From Candidatus Scybalomonas excrementavium (GTDB taxonomy: Bacteria; Bacillota; Clostridia; Lachnospirales; Lachnospiraceae), in NCBI GenBank assembly GCA_017694765.1, contig JADIML010000125.1, forward strand, positions 1 through 5,819: 5,819 bases of DNA, given 5' to 3'. The first letter of the stretch is position 1. The number at the start of each line of letters is the position of its first letter. Positions 1 through 5,819 of this stretch are shown piece by piece. Both the position numbers and the translations under genes were made by a program. The notes beneath the pieces were generated by a model, which was not told where the DNA came from, ran no database searches, and saw nothing but the letters and a program-made list of their open reading frames with translations.

Positions 1-2
1 GA

Positions 3-566
3 ATTACAAAGAAAGAACTTCCAGAAATCAACGATGAATTTGCACAAGATGTTTCAGAGTTTGATACATTAGATGCATACAAATCAGATATTAAGGCAAA
101 ACTTTTAGAGAAAAAAGAGGCAGAAGCAAAAGCTGCAAAAGAAGATAAAGTTGTAGAAGCAATTGTTGAAAATGCAACAATGGAAATTCCAGATGCTATG
201 TTAGCAACACAACAAGAGCAAATGGCAGACGAATTTGCTCAAAGATTAAGCTATCAAGGATTACAGCTTGATCAATATTTCCAATTCACAGGATTAAATC
301 GTGAAACATTCTTAGAACAGATGAAACCTCAGGCTTTAAAACGTATCCAAACAAGACTTGTATTAGAAGCAGTTGTTGCAGCTGAAAACATTGTAGCTAC
401 AGAAGCTGAGTTAGATGAAGAAATTGAAAAAATGGCTCAGATGTACCAAATGGAAGCTGAACAATTAAAAGGCTTTGTTGGTGAAAGTGAAAAAGAACAG
501 ATGATGAAAGATATTGCTGTACAAAAAGCTGTAACATTTGTAACAGATGCAGCAGTAGAAGAATAA
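3..566 (+). CDS. tig: Trigger factor, C-terminal part (5' end outside window)
   Basis: Trigger factor is the ribosome-associated chaperone (with peptidyl-prolyl isomerase activity) that meets nascent chains at the exit tunnel. The reading frame is open from base 3, giving 187 residues before the TAA at 564-566; the family is usually about 430 residues, so the N-terminal ribosome-binding domain and most or all of the PPIase domain lie upstream. The first visible residues (KELPEINDEFAQDVSEFDTL) match the conserved junction between the PPIase domain and the helical C-terminal chaperone domain. The rest is Gln/Glu/Lys/Ala-rich amphipathic helix, as expected for the substrate-cradling arms, ending in AAVEE. 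An internal ATG at 180 is in frame, but the conserved sequence before it shows that it is not the gene start. The position directly upstream of clpP and clpX is the classical tig location and supports the call. Nothing looks broken. Confidence 0.96.
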   Translation: MTKKELPEINDEFAQDVSEFDTLDAYKSDIKAKLLEKKEAEAKAAKEDKVVEAIVENATMEIPDAMLATQQEQMADEFAQRLSYQGLQLDQYFQFTGLNRETFLEQMKPQALKRIQTRLVLEAVVAAENIVATEAELDEEIEKMAQMYQMEAEQLKGFVGESEKEQMMKDIAVQKAVTFVTDAAVEE

Positions 567-612
567 GAAAACTTAACAAGGTTAGTTTTTGTACGCTATA
601 GCAAAGAAAGCG

Positions 613-621
613 TGTCATAAT
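613..621 (+). promoter_or_regulatory. Candidate extended -10 promoter element for clpP
   Basis: The bases TGTCATAAT fit an extended -10 element (TG, one base, then a hexamer one mismatch from TATAAT). No good -35 lies at the usual distance. Transcription from it would begin near base 628, so the clpP mRNA would start almost directly with the hairpin at 634-660. In AT-rich DNA such matches also arise by chance, so this is only a candidate. Confidence 0.25.
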
Positions 622-633
622 GATAGAGCGGAT

Positions 634-660
634 GGGATGTTGCATAGATGGCGACATCCC
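634..660 (+). other. Stem-loop in the tig-clpP intergenic leader
   Basis: GGGATGTTGC (634-643) pairs with GCGACATCCC (651-660) as a 10-bp stem with one T-G wobble and a 7-base loop. It is unusually GC-rich for this DNA. An outer 8-bp pairing, ATGATAGA (620-627) with TCTATCAT (671-678), could enclose it. The bases after the inner stem (661-673) are T-rich but interrupted (TCTGTTTATTTCT), so this is a poor match to a standard intrinsic terminator. It may be a weak or partial terminator of tig, a stabilising 5' or 3' mRNA end, or a processing site. The pairing is seen directly; the role is inferred. Confidence 0.6.
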
Positions 661-678
661 TCTGTTTATTTCTATCAT
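651..678 (+). promoter_or_regulatory. Alternative weak promoter candidate for clpP
   Basis: GCGACA (651-656; four of six match TTGACA) is followed after 16 bases by TATCAT (673-678; five of six match TATAAT). The predicted start would be near base 685, leaving about 40 bases of leader before the clpP ATG. The -35 lies in the right arm of the hairpin. This site competes with the extended -10 candidate at 613-621; the sequence alone cannot decide between them, and clpP may also be read from the tig promoter. Confidence 0.22.
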
Positions 679-712
679 ATGTGCAATCAAAATTCTTTTA
701 AGTAGAGAAGAT

Positions 713-718
713 AGGAGG
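713..718 (+). promoter_or_regulatory. Strong ribosome binding site of clpP
   Basis: A full AGGAGG sits 7 bases before the ATG at 726. An in-frame TAA at 699-701 rules out a longer protein, so this site fixes the clpP start. Confidence 0.9.
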
Positions 719-725
719 ATTATCG

Positions 726-1307
726 ATGAGTTTAGTACCTTATGTCATAGAGCAAACAAGTCGTGGGGAAAGAAGCTACGACATCTATTCAAGATTGTTA
801 AAAGATAGAATTATTTTTCTTGGAGAAGAAGTAAACGAAACAACAGCAAGTCTTGTAGTAGCACAGTTACTATTTTTAGAAGCAGAAGATCCTAAGAAAG
901 ATATTTCATTATACATTAATAGTCCAGGTGGTTCTGTTACGGCAGGAATGGCTATTTATGATACAATGAATTTTATTAAGTGCGATGTATCTACTATTTG
1001 TATGGGAATGGCTGCAAGTATGGGAGCCTTTTTACTTTCAAGTGGAACAAAAGGAAAACGTTTTGCACTTCCGAATGCAGAAATTATGATTCATCAACCA
1101 TCTGGTGGAGCGAAAGGGCAAGCAACAGATATTAAGATTGTTGCTGATCGTATTATTGAAACACGCCGTAAATTAAATGAAATTTTAAGTGGGAATACAG
1201 GGCAGCCTTTAGAAGTGATTGCACGTGATACAGAAAGAGATTATTATATGAACGCAGAAGAAGCAGTGAAATATGGAATTATTGATCATGTAATTACAAA
1301 TCACTAA
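726..1307 (+). CDS. clpP: ATP-dependent Clp protease proteolytic subunit ClpP
   Basis: ClpP is the cytoplasmic serine peptidase that forms a barrel of two heptameric rings and degrades proteins fed in by Clp/Hsp100 ATPases such as ClpX. The 193 residues match the usual family length of about 195. The catalytic triad is complete: Ser98 in GMAASMGAF, His123 in MIHQPSGG, and Asp172 in the DTERDYYM region. The oxyanion-region INSPGGS (residues 65-70 and on) is also intact. The N-terminus (MSLVPYVIEQTSRGERSYDI) is the short Bacillota type that forms the axial loops, without the longer propeptide seen in E. coli. The start is set by AGGAGG at 713-718. The C-terminus ends soon after the conserved GIIDHVI, slightly shorter than in B. 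subtilis. It lies 25 bases before clpX with no terminator between, so the two are probably co-transcribed in near-matched amounts. Confidence 0.98.
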   Translation: MSLVPYVIEQTSRGERSYDIYSRLLKDRIIFLGEEVNETTASLVVAQLLFLEAEDPKKDISLYINSPGGSVTAGMAIYDTMNFIKCDVSTICMGMAASMGAFLLSSGTKGKRFALPNAEIMIHQPSGGAKGQATDIKIVADRIIETRRKLNEILSGNTGQPLEVIARDTERDYYMNAEEAVKYGIIDHVITNH

Positions 1308-1332
1308 AAAGTAGAAAGAAAGAGGGAATAGC

Positions 1333-2628
1333 ATGGCAGGCCGTATGGATGAAAGAAAATCTCTTCGTTGTTCTTTTTGTAATAAAACACAAGAACAAGT
1401 AAGAAAATTAATTGCTGGACCAGATGTATATATTTGTGATGAATGTGTAGATTTGTGTGCAGAAATTATTGAAGATGAGTTCGAAGAGTTGGAAACAGCA
1501 GATAATGAAATTAATTTATTAAAGCCAATGGAAATTAAAAATTTTCTTGATGAATATGTTATTGGTCAAGAAGATGCGAAAAAAGTATTATCTGTTGCTG
1601 TATATAATCATTACAAAAGAATTATGGCTGACAAAAGTCTGGATGTGGAATTACAAAAGAGTAATATTTTAATGCTTGGTCCAACAGGATCTGGAAAAAC
1701 TCTTCTTGCACAAACCCTTGCAAAACTTTTAAATGTTCCATTTGCGATTGCAGATGCAACTGCTTTAACAGAAGCTGGATATGTAGGAGAAGATGTAGAA
1801 AATATTTTATTAAAATTAATTCAAGCAGCAGATTATGATATTGCACGTGCAGAATATGGTATTATTTATATCGATGAAATTGATAAAATTACCCGTAAAT
1901 CTGAAAATACATCTATTACAAGAGATGTATCTGGTGAAGGGGTACAGCAAGCCTTATTAAAAATTTTAGAAGGAACAGTCGCTTCTGTTCCACCACAAGG
2001 TGGAAGAAAGCATCCACATCAAGAATTTATTCAAATTGATACGACAAACATTCTCTTTATTTGTGGTGGAGCTTTTGATGGTCTTGAGAAAATTGTAGAA
2101 AGCCGAACAGGAAAAAAAGAAATTGGTTTCACAGCAGAAGTAGCAGAAAAGAATAAGAAAAATGTAGGAGAATTACTTCGTCAAGCACTTCCAGCAGACT
2201 TTGTAAAATTTGGAATGATTCCAGAGTTTATAGGTCGTGTGCCAGTTGTTGTATCATTAGATTTATTGGATGAAGATGCACTTGTTCAAATTTTATCACA
2301 GCCAAAAAGCGCTTTAACAAAACAATACAAACGATTATTTGAACTAGATGGAGTAGAACTTACTTTTGAAGAAGAAGCACTTCGTGCAATCGCAAGAAAG
2401 GCTATTTCTAGAAATACAGGAGCAAGAGGACTTCGTGCAATTATGGAATCTGTTATTATGGATTTAATGTATACAATTCCATCTGATGAAACAGTAGAAT
2501 CTTGTGTGATTACACGAGAAATGGTAGAAGAAAATGGAAAGCCAATTTTAACACATGGCGAAAGACCACAGCCGAAAAAAGGAATTGGAAGAAAAAGAGC
2601 TTCCAAAAATAATGGTGAAATTGCTTAA
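1333..2628 (+). CDS. clpX: ATP-dependent Clp protease ATP-binding subunit ClpX
   Basis: ClpX is the hexameric AAA+ unfoldase that recognises substrates such as ssrA-tagged proteins, unfolds them and threads them into ClpP. The 431 residues match the usual length. The N-terminal zinc-binding domain has its four cysteines at 13, 16, 35 and 38. The AAA+ domain has Walker A GPTGSGKT (116-123), pore loop GYVG (149-152), Walker B YIDEID (179-184, catalytic Glu182), the RKH pore motif (225-227), the arginine-finger segment PEFIGR (to Arg302) and sensor 2 GARGLR (Arg365). The IGF tripeptide (264-266) that docks into ClpP is present, so it should pair with the ClpP encoded upstream. The C-terminal 20 residues are rich in Lys/Arg. 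The ATG at 1333 follows AGAGGG at a 6-base spacing and an in-frame TAG lies at 1312-1314; Met5 is a less likely start. A strong terminator follows. Confidence 0.98.
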   Translation: MAGRMDERKSLRCSFCNKTQEQVRKLIAGPDVYICDECVDLCAEIIEDEFEELETADNEINLLKPMEIKNFLDEYVIGQEDAKKVLSVAVYNHYKRIMADKSLDVELQKSNILMLGPTGSGKTLLAQTLAKLLNVPFAIADATALTEAGYVGEDVENILLKLIQAADYDIARAEYGIIYIDEIDKITRKSENTSITRDVSGEGVQQALLKILEGTVASVPPQGGRKHPHQEFIQIDTTNILFICGGAFDGLEKIVESRTGKKEIGFTAEVAEKNKKNVGELLRQALPADFVKFGMIPEFIGRVPVVVSLDLLDEDALVQILSQPKSALTKQYKRLFELDGVELTFEEEALRAIARKAISRNTGARGLRAIMESVIMDLMYTIPSDETVESCVITREMVEENGKPILTHGERPQPKKGIGRKRASKNNGEIA

Positions 2629-2640
2629 AAAATAAAAGCA

Positions 2641-2691
2641 AAAAAACAGTCGAATTCAAAAAGAATAGGTTTTTTGATTCGGCTGTTTTTT
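2641..2691 (+). terminator. Strong rho-independent terminator after clpX
   Basis: The left arm (2641-2662) and right arm (2670-2691) pair over about 20 bp with one T-G wobble and one bulged T, around a 7-base loop. The core is CAGTCGAAT opposite ATTCGGCTG. The arms are flanked by A6 at the start and T6 at the end, which gives the terminal T tract and makes the structure symmetric, so it could stop transcription on either strand. It starts 12 bases after the clpX stop codon and ends 50 bases before lon. It should end the clpPX transcript; some read-through into lon cannot be excluded. Confidence 0.93.
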
Positions 2692-2729
2692 CGAAGATGA
2701 AACAAAAGAAAATGCCTTGAAATAGAAAT

Positions 2730-2733
2730 GGAG
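2730..2733 (+). promoter_or_regulatory. Ribosome binding site of lon (GGAG)
   Basis: GGAG lies 8 bases before the ATG at 2742. It is weaker than the full AGGAGG sites of clpP and engB. An in-frame TGA at 2718-2720 with no other start codon after it makes the ATG at 2742 the first available start. Confidence 0.75.
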
Positions 2734-2741
2734 TAAAAACA

Positions 2742-5063
2742 ATGGAAAAACGAAAAATGCCACTCGTTGCATTAAGAGGAAAAGTTGTATTTCCAATGAC
2801 AGTTGTTCATTTTGATGTCTCAAGAGAAAAATCTGTTCAGGCAGTTCAAGAGGCAATGGCAGGAGATCAACTTTTATTTTTAGTATCTCAAATAGAAGAG
2901 GAAGTGGAAGAACCAAGTCAGGAAGATTTATTTTCAACTGGTACAATTGCAAAAATCAAACAATTTATAAAATTACCAGGGAATGTGATTCGTGTTCTTG
3001 TAGAAGGGCAACAAAGAGCTTCACTCATAGAGTTGATGGAAGAAGATACCTGTCTTTATGGGGAATTAGAAACGATTGATACTGTATTTGAAAGTGGAGA
3101 AATTGATGAAATGCACACGAAAGAAGCAATGATGCGTGCACTAAAAGACATTATCGCTTCCTATGGATTAGAAGGAAACAAATCCACAAAAAATGTGATG
3201 GCTCAAATTTTAGAGATTAGAGATCTAGAAGAACTTATTTATGAGATTGCAACACAGCTTCCGATTAACTATGAACAAAAACAAATGTTATTAGAAGAAG
3301 ACGATCTATTAGAACGAGGACAAAAACTTCTTGTAACACTTTCAGAAGAAATAGAAATCCATCAAATTCGTAAAGAAATTCAAGAAAAGATTCGTGAAAA
3401 AGTAGATAAGAATCAAAGAGATTACATTTTACGAGAACAAATGAAAGTAATTCGAGAGGAACTTGGTGAAAGTGCAGAAGCAGAAGGCGATGAGTTTGAA
3501 GAAAAACTAGAAGAATTACAGGCATCGAAAGAAGTAAAAGAAAAAATTAGAAAAGAAATTAATCGTTTCAAAAATTCTGGTGGAATGTCAGCAGAAAGCT
3601 ATGTAAGTCGTAACTACATCGAAACTATGCTAGAAATGCCTTGGGACAAATGTTCTAAAGATAATGAAGATATTAAAGTTGCAAAAGATGTGTTAGAAAA
3701 AGATCATTATGGACTTGCCAAAGTAAAAGAAAGAATTATCGAATTTTTAGCAGTAAGAGCATTAACGAAAAAAGGAGAAGCACCAATTATTTGTTTAGCA
3801 GGACCACCGGGAACTGGAAAAACATCCATTGCACGTTCCATTGCAAGAGCTGTGAATAAACACTATGTTCGCATTTCTTTAGGTGGAGTTCGTGATGAAG
3901 CAGAAATTCGTGGACATCGTAAAACTTATGTTGGGGCAATGCCAGGGCGCATTGTAAATGGTATTAAACAAGCAGGTGTAAAAAATCCATTAATGCTTCT
4001 TGATGAAATTGATAAAGTAAGCAGTGATTATAAAGGAGACACTTCAGCAGCATTATTAGAAGTATTAGATGGAGAGCAAAATAAAACATTTCTTGATCAT
4101 TATCTAGAAGTACCAATTGATTTAAGTGAAGTATTATTTGTAGCCACAGCTAATGATTTATCAACAATTCCAAGACCACTTCTTGATCGTATGGAAGTGA
4201 TTGAAGTAAGTAGTTATACACAAAATGAAAAGTTTCATATTGCAAAACGTTACTTAATTCCAAAACAGTTAGAGAAAAACGGTATCACAAACGATCAGCT
4301 TCATATTACAGATAAAGCAATTCATAAAATAATTTCTGCTTATACAAGAGAAGCAGGAGTCCGTAATTTAGAAAGAAAGATTGGACAAATCTGTAGAAAA
4401 TCAGCCAGAATTTTAATGGAAGAGAAGAAGAAGTCAATCAAAGTATTAGAAACCAATGTATCAAAATTCCTTGGCACTGAAATCTTTACAAGAGAAGATG
4501 AAGATCTAAATGAAAAGATCGGAATTGTAAGAGGACTTGCTTGGACAAGTGTTGGTGGAGATACATTAAGTATTGAAGTGAATATTATGTCTGGTAAAGG
4601 AAAACTAGAGCTAACGGGAAATTTAGGAGATGTTATGAAAGAATCTGCAAGAACTGGAATTAGTTATATTCGTTCTATTGCAGAGCAATATGAGATTGCA
4701 GATGACTACTTTGAAAAACATGATATTCATATCCATATTCCAGAAGGAGCAGTGCCAAAAGATGGACCATCTGCAGGTATTACAATGGCAACAGCCATTT
4801 TATCTGCAATAACTGGAAAGCAAGTTCGTGGTGATGTAGCAATGACTGGAGAAATCACATTAAGAGGACGTGTGCTTCCAATTGGTGGACTAAAAGAAAA
4901 GATTTTAGCTGCAAAAGTTGTAGGAGTGAAAGAAATTATCGTTCCAGTAAAAAATAAAAAGAATGTAGCAGATATTGATAAAGAAATTACAAATGGTTTA
5001 ACGATCACATATGCCACAACAATGGAAGATGTGTTAGAACATGCCCTTGTAAAAGAAGCATAG
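2742..5063 (+). CDS. lon: ATP-dependent protease LonA (endopeptidase La)
   Basis: Lon is a cytoplasmic homohexameric AAA+ serine protease that degrades misfolded proteins and selected short-lived regulators. The 773 residues are typical of LonA. The N-terminal substrate-binding LON domain (about 5-200, starting MPLVALRGKVVFPM) is followed by a charged helical region with coiled-coil character (about 200-280). The AAA+ module has Walker A GPPGTGKT (354-361), pore loop KTYVGAM (Tyr396), Walker B LLDEID (419-424), sensor 1 Asn471, an arginine in LLDRMEV (Arg483) and sensor 2 Arg541. The C-terminal protease domain carries the Ser-Lys dyad: Ser677 in PKDGPSAG and Lys720 in GGLKEK. The soluble LonA architecture, without membrane segments, excludes LonB. 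It follows a terminator, so it needs its own promoter or read-through, and no convincing promoter is visible in the 50 bases before it. No CtsR or CIRCE site is seen. engB follows 12 bases after the stop. Confidence 0.98.
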   Translation: MEKRKMPLVALRGKVVFPMTVVHFDVSREKSVQAVQEAMAGDQLLFLVSQIEEEVEEPSQEDLFSTGTIAKIKQFIKLPGNVIRVLVEGQQRASLIELMEEDTCLYGELETIDTVFESGEIDEMHTKEAMMRALKDIIASYGLEGNKSTKNVMAQILEIRDLEELIYEIATQLPINYEQKQMLLEEDDLLERGQKLLVTLSEEIEIHQIRKEIQEKIREKVDKNQRDYILREQMKVIREELGESAEAEGDEFEEKLEELQASKEVKEKIRKEINRFKNSGGMSAESYVSRNYIETMLEMPWDKCSKDNEDIKVAKDVLEKDHYGLAKVKERIIEFLAVRALTKKGEAPIICLAGPPGTGKTSIARSIARAVNKHYVRISLGGVRDEAEIRGHRKTYVGAMPGRIVNGIKQAGVKNPLMLLDEIDKVSSDYKGDTSAALLEVLDGEQNKTFLDHYLEVPIDLSEVLFVATANDLSTIPRPLLDRMEVIEVSSYTQNEKFHIAKRYLIPKQLEKNGITNDQLHITDKAIHKIISAYTREAGVRNLERKIGQICRKSARILMEEKKKSIKVLETNVSKFLGTEIFTREDEDLNEKIGIVRGLAWTSVGGDTLSIEVNIMSGKGKLELTGNLGDVMKESARTGISYIRSIAEQYEIADDYFEKHDIHIHIPEGAVPKDGPSAGITMATAILSAITGKQVRGDVAMTGEITLRGRVLPIGGLKEKILAAKVVGVKEIIVPVKNKKNVADIDKEITNGLTITYATTMEDVLEHALVKEA

Positions 5064-5067
5064 GAGG
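5062..5067 (+). promoter_or_regulatory. engB ribosome binding site overlapping the lon stop codon
   Basis: AGGAGG starts on the second base of the lon TAG (5061-5063) and lies 8 bases before the engB ATG at 5076. Ribosomes ending lon translation would stop on top of this site, which suggests that the two genes share a transcript and may be translationally coupled. The coupling is an inference. Confidence 0.9.
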
Positions 5068-5075
5068 AAAGTAAG

Positions 5076-5693
5076 ATGAATGTAACAAAAGTAAATCTGG
5101 AAACAGTCTGTGGTATTACAAGTAAGTTACCAGACAATGCTATGCCAGAAATTGCATTTGCAGGAAAATCCAATGTTGGAAAATCCTCATTAATCAATGG
5201 GTTAATGAATCGAAAAGCCTATGCAAGAACTTCACAACAACCAGGAAAGACACAGACAATCAATTATTATAATATTAATGAATTATTATACTTTGTAGAT
5301 TTACCAGGATATGGATATGCAAAAGTATCCAAAGAATTACAAGCAAAATGGGGAAAATTAATTGAACGTTATCTCCATACATCGAGACAACTTCGAATTG
5401 TATTTTTATTAGTAGATATTCGCCACGATCCATCTGCTAATGATAAATTGATGTATGATTGGATCGTAAATAATGGATTTAATCCAGTTATTATAGCAAC
5501 AAAACTTGATAAATTAAAAAGAAGTCAAGTACCAAAACATATAAAAGCGATTAAAGAAGGATTAAACCTTGTACAAGGAACTCCAGTCTTTCCGTATTCT
5601 GCTCTATCTAAACAAGGAAGAGATGAAATTTGGGAATTTATTGAGGAGTATGTTCTCAATAAAGATGAGGATATAGAAGAAATAGAAGAATAA
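5076..5693 (+). CDS. engB: Ribosome biogenesis GTPase EngB (YsxC/YihA family)
   Basis: EngB (YsxC in Bacillus, YihA in E. coli) is a small TRAFAC-class GTPase that binds the ribosome and is needed for late assembly of the 50S subunit; it is essential in several bacteria. The 205 residues are close to the family's usual length of about 195-210. The G motifs are complete: G1 GKSNVGKS (30-37), the G2/switch I region GKTQTIN (57-63) with its conserved Thr, G3 DLPGYG (75-80, the hallmark DxPGYG form), G4 TKLD (142-145), and G5 around SALSKQG (175-181). The last 11 residues are strongly acidic (NKDEDIEEIEE), a tail that lies beyond the GTPase fold. The start is set by AGGAGG overlapping the lon stop; the lon TAG is itself the nearest upstream in-frame stop. 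lon-engB linkage is common in Bacillota and supports the call. Confidence 0.97.
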   Translation: MNVTKVNLETVCGITSKLPDNAMPEIAFAGKSNVGKSSLINGLMNRKAYARTSQQPGKTQTINYYNINELLYFVDLPGYGYAKVSKELQAKWGKLIERYLHTSRQLRIVFLLVDIRHDPSANDKLMYDWIVNNGFNPVIIATKLDKLKRSQVPKHIKAIKEGLNLVQGTPVFPYSALSKQGRDEIWEFIEEYVLNKDEDIEEIEE

Positions 5694-5745
5694 CAATTAA
5701 AGATAAAAACAAGAATAACAGAACAATATAGAGGAACTGACATTT

Positions 5746-5798
5746 AAAGAGGTATTGTTTCATCATTTAGGTTGATGATTTTGCAATATCTCTTTTTT
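5746..5798 (+). terminator. Rho-independent terminator after engB
   Basis: AAAGAGGTATTG (5746-5757) pairs with CAATATCTCTTT (5784-5795) as a 12-bp stem with one G-T wobble. Inside it, TCATCA (5760-5765) pairs with TGATGA (5773-5778) around a 7-base loop, separated from the outer stem by a small internal loop. A run of six T residues (5793-5798) ends the structure. It starts about 50 bases after the engB stop codon and closes the lon-engB transcript. The 5694-5745 spacer and the 21 bases after the T tract hold no gene that I can support. Confidence 0.9.
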
Positions 5799-5819
5799 GC
5801 ATATTACACTTTGTTCTAT

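Noticed and set aside
568..590. A weak hairpin right after the tig stop codon, followed by five T residues.
   Set aside because: The stem is almost all A-T pairs with a wobble and a mismatch and a 3-base loop, so it is probably too weak for a terminator; it could still be a minor tig 3' end.
595..602. The short palindrome GCTATAGC in the tig-clpP spacer.
   Set aside because: Eight-base palindromes are common by chance and nothing around it suggests an operator.
397..690. A 97-codon - strand open frame opposite the end of tig and the spacer.
   Set aside because: Its Leu/His/Gln/Phe-rich composition is what antisense of a Glu/Lys/Gln-rich helical protein gives; no motif supports a real gene.
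620..808. A 62-codon + strand open frame starting in the tig-clpP spacer and running into clpP.
   Set aside because: It begins at the hairpin sequence, has no ribosome binding site that I can see, and overlaps the conserved start of clpP in another frame.
2585..2613. A promoter-like TTGGAA, 17-base gap, AATAAT inside the 3' end of clpX.
   Set aside because: Only a moderate match, and transcripts from it would run straight into the strong terminator at 2641-2691, so it is a poor candidate for driving lon.
3340..3560. A repeat-like, Glu/Lys-rich stretch in lon with many GAA and AAA codons.
   Set aside because: This is the normal helical linker region of LonA; I see no regular repeat unit.
4727..5197. 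A 156-codon open frame on the - strand across the lon-engB junction.
   Set aside because: It lies wholly opposite two well-supported genes with intact motifs, its product is a low-complexity Ser/Thr/Phe/Ile-rich chain with no recognisable motif, and it is best explained as the antisense shadow of lon and engB.

Overview
This is an AT-rich window of ordinary chromosomal core genome. All five genes are on the + strand and all belong to protein folding, protein degradation or ribosome assembly. Strong AGGAGG-type ribosome binding sites, rho-independent terminators, AT-rich codon use and Bacillota-like protein sequences (the ClpP N-terminus resembles that of Bacillus) point to a low-GC Bacillota. 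The gene order and the style of the trigger factor and Lon sequences favour Clostridia, possibly Lachnospiraceae; the family assignment is an inference.

Layout: (1) bases 1-566 hold the 3' part of tig (trigger factor), cut by the window edge. (2) Bases 567-725 are a leader with a clear hairpin (634-660) inside a possible longer fold, and two weak promoter candidates for clpP. (3) clpP (726-1307) and clpX (1333-2628) are 25 bases apart and form a transcriptional pair. (4) A long, nearly perfect stem-loop terminator (2641-2691) closes clpPX. (5) lon (2742-5063) and engB/ysxC (5076-5693) are 12 bases apart; the engB Shine-Dalgarno overlaps the lon stop codon. (6) A second rho-independent terminator (5746-5798) closes lon-engB, and the window ends in unassigned sequence.

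How the genes work together: trigger factor receives nascent chains at the ribosome exit tunnel. ClpX recognises, unfolds and threads substrates into the ClpP peptidase barrel. LonA is a single-chain AAA+ protease for misfolded and regulatory proteins. EngB is a GTPase for large-subunit ribosome assembly. All catalytic and nucleotide-binding motifs are intact, so every complete gene should be functional. No CtsR-type direct repeat or CIRCE inverted repeat is visible.

I found no mobile element, CRISPR array, RNA gene, pseudogene or novel system. The points worth a second look are modest: the terminator that divides the proteostasis cluster, the structured tig-clpP leader, the gene order (clpP inside the cluster, no lonB), the lon-engB coupling, and a possible alternative pairing in front of the final terminator.
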